DNA of 64,000 nt from Paenibacillus planticolens (GTDB lineage: Bacteria > Bacillota > Bacilli > Paenibacillales > NBRC-103111). Below are positions 8,554 to 16,527 of the stretch, one piece after another (positions within the stretch are counted from its first letter, which is position 1; each line of letters begins with the position of its first letter). The notes beneath the pieces are model-generated. The model worked only from the letters and a program-made list of their open reading frames with translations. It was not told where the DNA came from and did no database searches. The stretch lies in the NCBI RefSeq assembly GCF_013141725.1, contig NZ_WHNZ01000061.1:1-64000 (forward strand). Direction: 5' to 3'. A program made the position numbers and the translations under genes.

Positions 8554-9729
8554 TTAACGCTGTGCACCCGCGGCTTCATGATATTGGTTCATCAGAGCCG
8601 TCAATTTGGCCGCGGCATCGTCGGAGAAGATCAACTCGAGATTGGCATGGGATTCCTGAGCTGAGATGGATGAATAGGCGAACATCTTCTCCTCGTAGAC
8701 ACGGACCGCCTCATTGACGTCCCCATGTCGGACAATGGACAAAGCGAGCTCCGCGGCATCTTGCATGGCCAAGTTCACACCTTCTCCGGCAAACGGAGAC
8801 ATCAGATGGGCCGCATCGCCGATTAGCGTAACGCCCGGTTTGTGAGCCCATTTGAGGCCGACAGGCAGCGTATAAATACGTCTCGGAGTCATTGGGCCAT
8901 CAATGGCTCGGATATAATTTTTCAACGAATCGTCCCAATCGTGGAAATGCTGCAGAAGCAGCCGCTTGGCTTCTTTCAGCTCATCGAACGGAATGCCGCA
9001 GGTGTCCAGCCACTCGCGTTCCGCTTGGAACGCTAGGTAAACACAGAGGCGTCCGTCCCCATTCAGCTGTCCCAGAATGCCTTTATGGTCATCAAGCGCG
9101 AACAATTTGCCGCGTCTGTTAAATGCAGCGATGTCTGGATGTGCCGTTGCGACATTATCCAGATAAATCTCGATCATGCTTAGTCCGCTGTAGGCAGGCA
9201 CGGAATCGGTCAGAAGCGGACGAATGCGGGAGAAGGCACCGTCTGCAGCTACAACTAGGTGGACAGTATCTACATGCCCGTTGTCAAAGTGCAGTTCATG
9301 CATGCCATTGGCCAATGGGATCGCTTGAACCAGATTATATCCCCAGTGAATGCATGCAGGGTCCACGGAATTCAGCAGCAGCTCGCGCAGCGTACCGCGA
9401 TCAATCTCCGGTCGATCCCCCTCGTGGAGCTCAGCCACTTCGTCCATGTAAACTTTGCCGGTTTTGTCCAGAAGCCGGAAATCTTGTCCCTCATACCGGG
9501 CCAGTGCTTCGAATTGTTCGATTAATCCCGCCTCGCGGAGCGCTCTTTGCCCGGAATCTTCATGAATATCTAAGGAGCCGCCTTGCATGCGGCTTGCGGG
9601 GGATGATTCGCGTTCATAGACGACGGTTTTTATGCCATGCTGCTGAAGGATTCGCGCCAGCGTCAGCCCACCGGGGCCAGCCCCTACGATGGCAATGCGT
9701 TGTTCTTGTGCTTGCGTTGTTTGATTCAT
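8554..9729 (-). CDS. TetX-like FAD-dependent monooxygenase
   Basis: About 391 residues, a class A flavoprotein hydroxylase. It has the Rossmann GxGxxG motif IVGAGPGGLTLA (about residues 13-24), the ARxxGG-type SRMQGGSLDIH, the DG motif VVAADGAFSRIR, and the second FAD motif GDAAHLMSPFAGEGVN near 285-300. Several segments (GGSLDIHEDSG..ALREAGL, DRPEIDRGTLRELLLNS) look like those of TetX and its relatives, which hydroxylate tetracyclines; other members act on phenolics or rifamycins. Substrate is unknown. ATG at 9729 is chosen over an in-frame GTG at 9738 because the GTG lies inside the GAGGTG ribosome site. It is about 100 bases upstream of vanR on the same strand, so weak read-through into the van genes is possible. 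Confidence 0.85.
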   Translation of the reverse strand: MNQTTQAQEQRIAIVGAGPGGLTLARILQQHGIKTVVYERESSPASRMQGGSLDIHEDSGQRALREAGLIEQFEALARYEGQDFRLLDKTGKVYMDEVAELHEGDRPEIDRGTLRELLLNSVDPACIHWGYNLVQAIPLANGMHELHFDNGHVDTVHLVVAADGAFSRIRPLLTDSVPAYSGLSMIEIYLDNVATAHPDIAAFNRRGKLFALDDHKGILGQLNGDGRLCVYLAFQAEREWLDTCGIPFDELKEAKRLLLQHFHDWDDSLKNYIRAIDGPMTPRRIYTLPVGLKWAHKPGVTLIGDAAHLMSPFAGEGVNLAMQDAAELALSIVRHGDVNEAVRVYEEKMFAYSSISAQESHANLELIFSDDAAAKLTALMNQYHEAAGAQR

Positions 9730-9835
9730 AATCGACACCTCGGATTTGGATTTTATTTATCAACTACCGAAAGTATACGATTGGCATTTAAACTGAATAT
9801 TAACGGAAAGTTTACGTGCAGCAGCACCTGTCCAG

Positions 9836-9990
9836 TCTATGTCTCATCACGCTTCGGACATAGCGGCCGTTATCTTCGCGCAAAGCATCGTGTCTCTCTG
9901 CTGACGGACAACAGCGTCCTTATTTGCCAATTTCGGGGGGAATTCAGTCTCCAATGAGTAAGTAACAGCGCTGATATCCGTTACATAATT
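9836..9990. repeat. Dispersed repeat, family A copy 1
   Basis: This stretch is plainly related to 20593-20750. Two direct units begin GGACA at 9856 and 9906, exactly 50 bases apart, each followed by a (C)AGCG..C.TTATYTKCS pattern. An inverted unit ends at GTTAC 9980-9984. The spacing of first unit to GTAAC is 106 bases here and 107 in copy 2. It fills most of the 300-base gap between the glycosidase and monooxygenase genes (9740-10043); apart from a small GAAGCCGGCTTC palindrome at 10013-10024 I see no gene there. Confidence 0.8.
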
Positions 9991-10043
9991 GAAAAAAACG
10001 ACCCCTGAAATCAGAAGCCGGCTTCATAATAAAATATAATGGA

Positions 10044-11081
10044 TTATTCCGGTGCAATCGGCACAACCATGTTCCACGTATTGGCAGCTCTCGCGAAGCC
10101 TCCTTCTCCATCCGCCGTTGCTGCGAACAAGTGCGTCGGTTTCCCGTCCTGGAACAAAATGAATGGCCGCTCAAAGCTTCCCATCATCGTCTCAGAGCCG
10201 TCATCCCATTTAATTTTCCTGGAATATGCTTTAGGATTATCCGATAGATGCCATGTCAATCCGTCTTCGGAATAAGCTTGGATACCTGCATGCATCTCCC
10301 CGCAGATACGGCCGTCCATATCTTTGGCAATAAGCTCATAGCGCTCGCCCGTATGCCATACAAACGGGTCTTCCAGATGAAATTGTGCTGGCGGAAATAC
10401 CGGATCTTCGCTGACTACGCGGTAAGAACCGTCGAATCGTTCTGCGCGCGCCGCGCCGATCATCATTTGACCATGCACATTCCCTTCATACTGACGCGCT
10501 TTGTAAATCAGCAGTACGGTGCCGTCCTCATGAATACAAGGTGCGGGATTAGAGGTCAGGAAGCTGTCAAACCGTCCTGGCCTAGTAGGTAGAATCGGAG
10601 CATCGCTTCGTTCCCAAGGGCCGAAGACGCTTTTGGAAGTCGCCAGGCCAACTCGCTTATTGGCGCGGGCAACAATACAGCGCGGATCCGAAAGGCCGAA
10701 TTCTTCTCCTGGCTTTACGTCTTCCAAAGGGTGTGTAGAACCCATGTAATAAAGCACATAGGTGTCCCCGTGTTTCGTAATATGCGGATTATGGGTGCTG
10801 CGGCCATCCCAATATTGTGCTCCGCGCGCCGGGAACACAATCTCCTCGAACGTATAGGGTCCTTCCGGCGTATCCGAAACTGCCCTTACGACTTCCGAGT
10901 GAACAAGCCAGCCTGGGTGCATCGGCAAATGTTTAGGCCAACGGGATGCAAACATGTGAAAGCGTCCGTCTTCGCCTTTCACGACGGAACCGCACCATAC
11001 CCAATAACCTTCCATTCGAAATCCACCGTCTCTCGGGGCTGGCAGCAGCCTGTCATATAAGCCTCGATGTTGTTTTGTCAT
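10044..11081 (-). CDS. Five-bladed beta-propeller glycoside hydrolase (GH43/GH117-like)
   Basis: 345 residues without a signal peptide. Repeated blade signatures are visible: GEDGRFHMFASRW, TKHGDTYVLYYMGS, HEDGTVLLIYKAR, TGERYELIAKD and QDGKPTHLFAAT. The fold is a GH43/GH32/GH117-type propeller. Likely acid residues include Asp in HLEDPFVW (the proposed pKa-modulating type position) and Glu in MGSFERPF. It starts five bases after the GH95 stop, and the GH95 stop codon lies inside its ribosome site (AAGGGTGA), so translation is coupled. Probably an intracellular exo-enzyme working on the same oligosaccharides as the fucosidase. The exact family cannot be fixed by eye. Confidence 0.75.
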   Translation of the reverse strand: MTKQHRGLYDRLLPAPRDGGFRMEGYWVWCGSVVKGEDGRFHMFASRWPKHLPMHPGWLVHSEVVRAVSDTPEGPYTFEEIVFPARGAQYWDGRSTHNPHITKHGDTYVLYYMGSTHPLEDVKPGEEFGLSDPRCIVARANKRVGLATSKSVFGPWERSDAPILPTRPGRFDSFLTSNPAPCIHEDGTVLLIYKARQYEGNVHGQMMIGAARAERFDGSYRVVSEDPVFPPAQFHLEDPFVWHTGERYELIAKDMDGRICGEMHAGIQAYSEDGLTWHLSDNPKAYSRKIKWDDGSETMMGSFERPFILFQDGKPTHLFAATADGEGGFARAANTWNMVVPIAPE

Positions 11082-11086
11082 CTATC

Positions 11087-13411
11087 TCACCCTTTAGTCA
11101 AAGATTTATGAAAAATGGTATTCCGAGTTGGACGAAGCACGTACGTCTGGCCGGCTTGCGTCGCGAATTCAATTCCTGCTTCAGAGCATGCATCCACTAA
11201 ATCAGACTCCCCCGAGACCGTGAGCTGTAAATCGCTTTGAACTTTACAGAGCCCTCCGCTAATTGAACGGATCACTGCCTCTGTCAGATGGCCATTGTCC
11301 CATACGAGATCGACCTCGAATCCGCCTCTAGCCCGCAGCCCCCTTACGCGTCCGCTTCGCCAAGCAGACGGCAAAGCCGGCAGCAGCCGAATAGCCCCGG
11401 CGTGCGATTGCAGCAGCATTTCGGCTATGGCCGCCGTACCGCCGAAGTTGGCATCGATCTGAAATGGCGGATGATCGCCGAATAAATTCGGGTGCACGGC
11501 ATGACTTAGCAGCTCATGGAGATTATCGTAAGCCTGCTCGCCGTCCTCCAGCCTTGCCCAGAAATTGATAATCCATGCCCGGCTCCAACCGGTATGGCCG
11601 CCTCCATGCTGCAGCCTGCGCTGCAGGGTTACTTTGGCCGCTTCCGCAAGCACCGGCGTACCGCGCCTAGTAATTTGCTCTCCAGGATGCAGCCCAAACA
11701 AATGAGAAATATGCCGATGCCCAGGCTCCGGTTCGTCATAATCGACTGACCATTCCATCAGTTGACCGTGCTGACCGATTTGCGGCTCAGGCAGCCTGCT
11801 TATCGTTCGAACCAGCTCTTCCCGCAAGGCGTCGTCGATACCAAGCAGCCGGCTTGCTTCCACGCAGCCGCTGAACAAGGCGAAAATCAGCTGCGTATCC
11901 ATAGAAGGACCCATACAGAGGTGCCCGATGTTGCCATTTGGCAGTTGGTAGCTGTTCTCAGGTGAAAGAGACGGCGCCGTAACCAGCCTGCCTTGATCAT
12001 CCTCAACCAGATAATCAAGGAAGAATTCGGCGGCTTCCTTCATGACTGGGTAGGCGCGCCCCGCAAGGAAGCTGCGATTCTGGCCGTATCTGTAATGATC
12101 CCAAAGATGCAGAGCCAGCCATGCGCCCCCCATCGGCCAAATGACGGCAGGCATATACGTTCCCTGAACGGCGGTATCCGCCCAAATATCGCTCGCATGA
12201 TGGACGACAAATCCACGTGCTCCGTATACCGTCTGAGCGGTGCGTCGGCCGTTAACGACGAGCCTGTCCAGGAAATCGAACAACGGCTCATGGCACTCGG
12301 CAAGATTAGCGGTTTCCGCCGGCCAATAATTCATTTGCAGATTAATGTTCGTATGATAATCAGCTTCCCAAGGCGGCGTATGACTCTCATTCCATATACC
12401 CTGCAGATTAGCCGGAAGCGTTCCAGGCCTTGAGCTCGCCATGAGCAAATACCGGCCGTACTGGAAAAATAACGCTGCCAGCCCGGGGTCCTCGCCGCCT
12501 TCCTTTAGCCGCCGAAGGCGTTCGTCCGTAGGCAGATTCGTGATGCCGCTGCCGTGCGAATCATGCAGTTCAAGCTCAACCCGCTTGAACATCGAGCGGT
12601 GATCTTCCGCGTGGTTCCCGCGTAGCACCGCGTATCCCAAAAGAGCGGCTCGCTCCGCTTGCTCCAAGCATTTCGCCATAGGATCCGCGTGCCGGAACGT
12701 TGTTTGCGCTGTCAAAAGCAGCGTTACCGAATCCGCGCCGTTCACGGACAGGTAGCCGCCGTGCATCCGCAAGCTTCCACCTTCGGTAACAGCTTTGAGC
12801 ATGGCGCAATATGTGATGCCATCCGGGCCGCACTGGCCTGACATAACCAAGGTATCGCCGCCAAGGACTTCCATACGTCCATCAAATGGACGGCGATTGA
12901 GACTTGCATCCAACGTCAAACTTGCAGGCTCGCTTGCATACATACGGATCACAATCGCTTGATCAACCGCACTGGCAAACATTTCTCTTCGATACGAAAT
13001 CCCCTGACAAGTGTAGCTTACAGATATGATACCGCTTTCCAAATCAAGCTCACGGTAATAATCGGTTATTTCCCCGTCCATGCCCTCAAAATGCAGTGTA
13101 AGATCGCCAAGCGTCTGATATGGCGCGAAGTGCTGCGGGACCGATGTCATCGTCAGCTTGGCTAGCCGCTCCGCTTCTTGCGGACGGCCTTCAAACAATA
13201 GGCTGCGAATTTCATTCAAATGCTTTAGAGCTTCGGGATTGTCGCGCTGCCCAGGACCGCCATACCAAACAGAGTCCTCATTCAGCTGAATTCTTTCCTG
13301 TTTGAGTTGGCCAAAGACCATCCCGCCTAGTCTTCCATTGCCGATTGGGATTGCTTGGACCCAAGTTTTTGCAGGTCGATCATACCATAGCTTCACATTC
13401 GCACTTTCCAT
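11087..13411 (-). CDS. GH95 family alpha-L-fucosidase (or alpha-galactosidase)
   Basis: 774 residues, typical for GH95 inverting enzymes. The N-terminal beta domain starts LWYDRPAKTWVQAIPIGNGRLGGM with QLNEDSVWYGG (about 40-50). The (alpha/alpha)6 barrel carries LPANLQGIWNE, then PPWEADYHTNINLQMNYWP (about 365-385), which includes the Glu/Asn pair used in catalysis. HLFGLHPG and FGGTAAIAEMLLQS mark the C-terminal part. No signal peptide, so it acts on imported oligosaccharides. It is the first gene of a two-gene operon with the propeller hydrolase and has a good promoter and a palindromic operator just upstream. GH95 members cleave alpha-1,2-fucose or alpha-L-galactose; which one is not visible. 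Confidence 0.9.
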   Translation of the reverse strand: MESANVKLWYDRPAKTWVQAIPIGNGRLGGMVFGQLKQERIQLNEDSVWYGGPGQRDNPEALKHLNEIRSLLFEGRPQEAERLAKLTMTSVPQHFAPYQTLGDLTLHFEGMDGEITDYYRELDLESGIISVSYTCQGISYRREMFASAVDQAIVIRMYASEPASLTLDASLNRRPFDGRMEVLGGDTLVMSGQCGPDGITYCAMLKAVTEGGSLRMHGGYLSVNGADSVTLLLTAQTTFRHADPMAKCLEQAERAALLGYAVLRGNHAEDHRSMFKRVELELHDSHGSGITNLPTDERLRRLKEGGEDPGLAALFFQYGRYLLMASSRPGTLPANLQGIWNESHTPPWEADYHTNINLQMNYWPAETANLAECHEPLFDFLDRLVVNGRRTAQTVYGARGFVVHHASDIWADTAVQGTYMPAVIWPMGGAWLALHLWDHYRYGQNRSFLAGRAYPVMKEAAEFFLDYLVEDDQGRLVTAPSLSPENSYQLPNGNIGHLCMGPSMDTQLIFALFSGCVEASRLLGIDDALREELVRTISRLPEPQIGQHGQLMEWSVDYDEPEPGHRHISHLFGLHPGEQITRRGTPVLAEAAKVTLQRRLQHGGGHTGWSRAWIINFWARLEDGEQAYDNLHELLSHAVHPNLFGDHPPFQIDANFGGTAAIAEMLLQSHAGAIRLLPALPSAWRSGRVRGLRARGGFEVDLVWDNGHLTEAVIRSISGGLCKVQSDLQLTVSGESDLVDACSEAGIEFATQAGQTYVLRPTRNTIFHKSLTKG

Positions 13412-13456
13412 TCATGGCGTCCTCCTTCTTCTGCTACCTCACCACGCAAACGTAAG

Positions 13457-13468
13457 GTTATCGATAAC
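13457..13468 (-). promoter_or_regulatory. Palindromic operator for the GH95 operon
   Basis: The perfect 12-base palindrome GTTATCGATAAC, with a central CG, lies directly after the predicted -10 box and so covers the likely transcription start. This is where LacI-family repressors bind. No such repressor gene is in the window. Confidence 0.55.
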
Positions 13469-13471
13469 TCT

Positions 13472-13499
13472 ATTGTATGTCTATATAATTTCTTGTCAA
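13472..13499 (-). promoter_or_regulatory. SigA promoter of the GH95 operon
   Basis: On the minus strand TTGACA and TACAAT are separated by 16 bases. The site is about 60 bases upstream of the GH95 start codon. Confidence 0.7.
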
Positions 13500-13657
13500 T
13501 AAACGATTTTTTCACCCTATCTTCTGAAAACAAACTTCATCATTAATGGTTACAAAACGACAACGGTTTTCGAGCAACATTTTACACAAAATCCGTTAAT
13601 CTATGAAAAAGGAATTACTAGAGCAAATTCCTATCCAATATAGAAGGAGGACTTATC

Positions 13658-14095
13658 GTGGCACACAAAGTTGTCAGTGATGAAGAACTGCTGATGCTGC
13701 TGTCCCCCATTGACGAGAACCAGGAAACGAACTTAACGGAGAAACCGAAACTCACCATGAAACTGCTATTTGAACTTATCAAAAAACTCAAGGAAGAAAA
13801 TATCGTTCTATCCAATCGGGTAACCGAATACGAGCTTAAGCTGGAACTTCATCTTCAAACAAAAGCTGAAATTGCCAGTACCTTGGAAGTTCCTGACCAC
13901 ATCGAACCTGTCTCTACATTCCAAATGAACAATGAACTTGAGCGCGTGCTCCCTCACACCGCATTAGCGCCACGCTCCGTTCGTCATCCTTCTCACAGGA
14001 AAAAGCCCATCTGGATTTTATTTATCAAAGAGGCTGCGAGATATTTCGTCCGACGCCGCAAAATTTTTATCCATACGCCAAAAAACGGCTTCTGA
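13658..14095 (+). CDS. Hypothetical protein, acidic coiled-coil N-terminus and basic C-terminus
   Basis: 145 residues, not recognised. The start is GTG with AGAAGGAGGAC six to eight bases before it, so translation looks real. Residues 1-30 are acidic; about 32-75 form a likely coiled coil (LLFELIKKLKEENIVLSNRV). The tail (about 110-145) is strongly basic with RHPSHRKK and RRRK around a short hydrophobic patch, which could bind membrane or nucleic acid. It stands alone between a divergent glycosidase operon and a convergent DUF3892 gene. The function is unknown. Confidence 0.65.
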   Translation: MAHKVVSDEELLMLLSPIDENQETNLTEKPKLTMKLLFELIKKLKEENIVLSNRVTEYELKLELHLQTKAEIASTLEVPDHIEPVSTFQMNNELERVLPHTALAPRSVRHPSHRKKPIWILFIKEAARYFVRRRKIFIHTPKNGF

Positions 14096-14206
14096 ACATA
14101 TTCAGAAACTGGCCATCTTACAAGGATAAACGGCTTCGTCTTCCTTTTAGGACGTGCGCGTTTGTTAAGGTAGATGCGAAGCAAAAGTATACTTTCTTAT
14201 CTACTC

Positions 14207-14240
14207 AAAAAAGCGGCTTGCCCGAAGGCAAACCGCTTTT
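14207..14240 (-). terminator. Terminator after the DUF3892 gene
   Basis: AAAAAAGCGGCTTGCC (14207-14222) pairs with GGCAAACCGCTTTT around a short CGAA loop. It ends in T runs on both strands, so it may serve the convergent genes on each side. Confidence 0.85.
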
Positions 14241-14249
14241 CCTGTCCTT

Positions 14250-14822
14250 TTAAAACCGTGGTAAATTGGATAAATTGTTGCTTGGATCCCCATCCGGGTA
14301 AGAACGCAGCGTCTTTTCCCCTTCGCGATTTTTTCCGGTGTTCACATCCTCAATTAATCCAGCCTCTGTCATCGCAATTGCATCCGCAATATCGACAACT
14401 CTGCCGTCTTGGAATTGGACCGAGCTTATGCCGCCATTTCCATAATGAACGGCTTGAATGATCGCCTTATTCGGATCGATGGTATGCGGACCTGCGCCAT
14501 ATTGAGTGCCATCTCTCATAAAAGTACCGTACTGCGTAGGCTGACCGTTGGGACCATAGCCTGTATACCCGCCTTGGAAGCCCACGTTGCGCGCATCGGC
14601 ATGATTGATCCCTGTATTTCGCTGACCGTATGGGGCATTCATGTTGCCGGAAGAACCCGGGACAGGCATTCCGCCCTGATAAGTCTGGTATGGATTAACA
14701 TCGTTACGGGCTTGCGGCATTGACGTTTGTTGACCGCTTGATTGATACATCGGTTGCATCATGCCGTAAGGTTGGCTTTGCATATTCGGATTCGGTTCTG
14801 GAACACGTCGGCGTCTCGACAT
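14250..14822 (-). CDS. DUF3892 domain protein with Gln/Gly/Tyr-rich N-terminus
   Basis: 190 residues. The first 110 are low-complexity, rich in Gln, Gly, Asn, Pro and Tyr (PYGMMQPMYQSSGQQ and similar), starting MSRRRRVPEP. The last 75 match the small DUF3892 domain found in Bacilli: AIIQAVHYGNGGIS, DGRVVDIADAI, and the ending LRSYPDGDPSNNLSNLPRF. The domain's role is unknown. A disordered, prion-like N-terminus joined to DUF3892 suggests a spore-coat or surface-exposed protein, but that is a guess. It has its own terminator. Confidence 0.75.
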   Translation of the reverse strand: MSRRRRVPEPNPNMQSQPYGMMQPMYQSSGQQTSMPQARNDVNPYQTYQGGMPVPGSSGNMNAPYGQRNTGINHADARNVGFQGGYTGYGPNGQPTQYGTFMRDGTQYGAGPHTIDPNKAIIQAVHYGNGGISSVQFQDGRVVDIADAIAMTEAGLIEDVNTGKNREGEKTLRSYPDGDPSNNLSNLPRF

Positions 14823-14897
14823 TTGGATCGACTCCTTTGTTTTCGTTATATGGCTGCCACCTAACTAGCATGCGCCACACACGCGTATCCTATGCCT

Positions 14898-15740
14898 TTA
14901 TCTGCGCAAGCCCATCATATTTCCAGAAGCATACCTTCTTAATCCCCCATAAAACACACCGATGCCGCCTACGCAAAGCAAAAGAGTCACGCCAATTGCG
15001 CCCAAAATAAAAGGTACGTCTGCTTCTCGTAACAATCCGATCGGCAAGTAGCTGATAAATCCTGCTGGCAGCACGGTAAATAGGACAATTTTGCCTAGAC
15101 CGCGGAAAATGCTGGTTGGATAAGTTGTAAACGTAAGAAGTGCATTATACAATTGAAAACTCAACCCTTCCGTGCTGCCTAACCAAAAAGCAAGACAATT
15201 CACAATCACCGTGAAAAACAAGAAAATCAATGTCGAAAGCACCATCGCCAGCCCAAATTTAATAAAGCCTAACCCCGACTTATCGCCGAAAGCGATATAG
15301 ATCAATAGTGCGAAGAGCATATCACCAATGGCACTTACCGACATGCGGCTTATGAGAACATGCAGCAGAACCGGTTTCGGCTGCGTCAAATAAATATCCA
15401 GCTGTCCTGTTGCAATCAGATTCGATATCCGCATCGCATTGCCGAAGAAAGCAGCCATCGTGCCAAAACCCCCGGCCGCTATTGCCCAGAGCATCATCAC
15501 ATCTTGAAGCTCCCATCCGTTCAAGACCTGAAACCGGCCAAAATAAATCCCCCAAAATACGATCCAAACCACATTATTGACGATCATCATGCCGGCTGTA
15601 AGAAGAAAGCTCAATCGAAACTCCATGGCTCCCGCCAGATTCAACTTCCAGCAATCCCAAACGAAACGAATCAAGCGCTTGAACTTGCCGGGTTGCCCCA
15701 TTTCACTGATTGCTGCTGATTTGCTATCCACCGTTAACAT
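14898..15740 (-). CDS. ABC-2 type permease (DUF990/PF06182 family)
   Basis: 280 residues, six predicted membrane helices. After a 35-residue cytoplasmic N-terminus come helices near 45-70, 80-95, 130-150, 165-190, 215-235 and 245-265. The pattern FRLSFLLTAGMMIVNNVVW and LTQPKPVLLHVL (second cytoplasmic loop) is typical of the PF06182 permeases that occur in pairs with an ATPase. It overlaps the preceding permease gene by 17 bases, so they are translated together. The substrate of this exporter type is not known. The operon leader resembles a ykkC-class riboswitch. Confidence 0.88.
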   Translation of the reverse strand: MLTVDSKSAAISEMGQPGKFKRLIRFVWDCWKLNLAGAMEFRLSFLLTAGMMIVNNVVWIVFWGIYFGRFQVLNGWELQDVMMLWAIAAGGFGTMAAFFGNAMRISNLIATGQLDIYLTQPKPVLLHVLISRMSVSAIGDMLFALLIYIAFGDKSGLGFIKFGLAMVLSTLIFLFFTVIVNCLAFWLGSTEGLSFQLYNALLTFTTYPTSIFRGLGKIVLFTVLPAGFISYLPIGLLREADVPFILGAIGVTLLLCVGGIGVFYGGLRRYASGNMMGLRR

Positions 15741-16527
15741 TGAGCTTTGTCACTCCTTTTCGGTACACCACAGATACGATTACACCAATCACAAGCATCC
15801 AGATGAACTGTGTCCCAAGCACTCCTGGCAAATTGGACATATCGAATGCAACGGTTGTTTTGGCTGGCAAATACACGATAGCTTGAAAAGGAAGCCAATG
15901 ACCTATTCGCTGAAGAACGTCAGGGAAAAGCTCTAGCGGCATCAGCATACCGCCTATGGTAAACAAAAATTTGTTATACACAAATTCTAGTCCCCGCGTC
16001 TCCTCGACCCAGAAGGCACAAAGCGCTAGCACCATATTTAACAAAAAGTTAACCGTAAAGCCGCACAACGCAATGAACGGGAGCCATAACAAGCCATAGC
16101 CGAAGTGCGGGGGGCCAATGATGATCAGTCCCAGAATGGCACCGAGCGCTGCATTAACGATAAATCGCACCACCGCTTCACTCATATATTCCACATAGTG
16201 AAACACGACAAAATTGACCGGCCTAACAAATTTAAAAACGATATCCCCGCTCTTTACTTCTTCTTCAACGCGGGTGCACAAGCTCGGACAGGCGAGGATC
16301 ATCGATTCCGTAATGACTAGATACCACATGATTTGCTTAAAGCTATAACCGGCTATCGTGTCTGTTCCTTCACCTTGAAACGTCGTCTGCCATAACTGAA
16401 GAAAAATATAAAGAATCAAGAGCAGGAATAAAGAGCGAATGAGAAAATCAGCCACATAGGCAAGTTGATTGCGCAGGGTGATTTTTCCGATAAAAGCATA
16501 TTTAACGGATTTGCTCAAGGAGTTCAT
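15724..16527 (-). CDS. ABC-2 type permease (DUF990/PF06182 family)
   Basis: 267 residues, six predicted membrane helices. It starts MNSLSKSVKYAFIGKITLRNQ and has FVRPVNFVVFHYVEYMSEAVVR, the loop equivalent to that of its partner, and VEETRGLEFVYNKFLF. With the downstream permease it would form the heterodimeric membrane part of an exporter driven by the ATPase encoded just upstream; it overlaps that gene's end by 26 bases. Confidence 0.88.
   Translation of the reverse strand: MNSLSKSVKYAFIGKITLRNQLAYVADFLIRSLFLLLILYIFLQLWQTTFQGEGTDTIAGYSFKQIMWYLVITESMILACPSLCTRVEEEVKSGDIVFKFVRPVNFVVFHYVEYMSEAVVRFIVNAALGAILGLIIIGPPHFGYGLLWLPFIALCGFTVNFLLNMVLALCAFWVEETRGLEFVYNKFLFTIGGMLMPLELFPDVLQRIGHWLPFQAIVYLPAKTTVAFDMSNLPGVLGTQFIWMLVIGVIVSVVYRKGVTKLNVNGG

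Noticed and set aside
9637..9957. Plus-strand frame across the end of the monooxygenase gene and repeat A1, similar in peptide to one at 20538-20723
   Set aside because: The peptide similarity is a by-product of the shared repeat DNA; there is no ribosome site and it overlaps a real gene.
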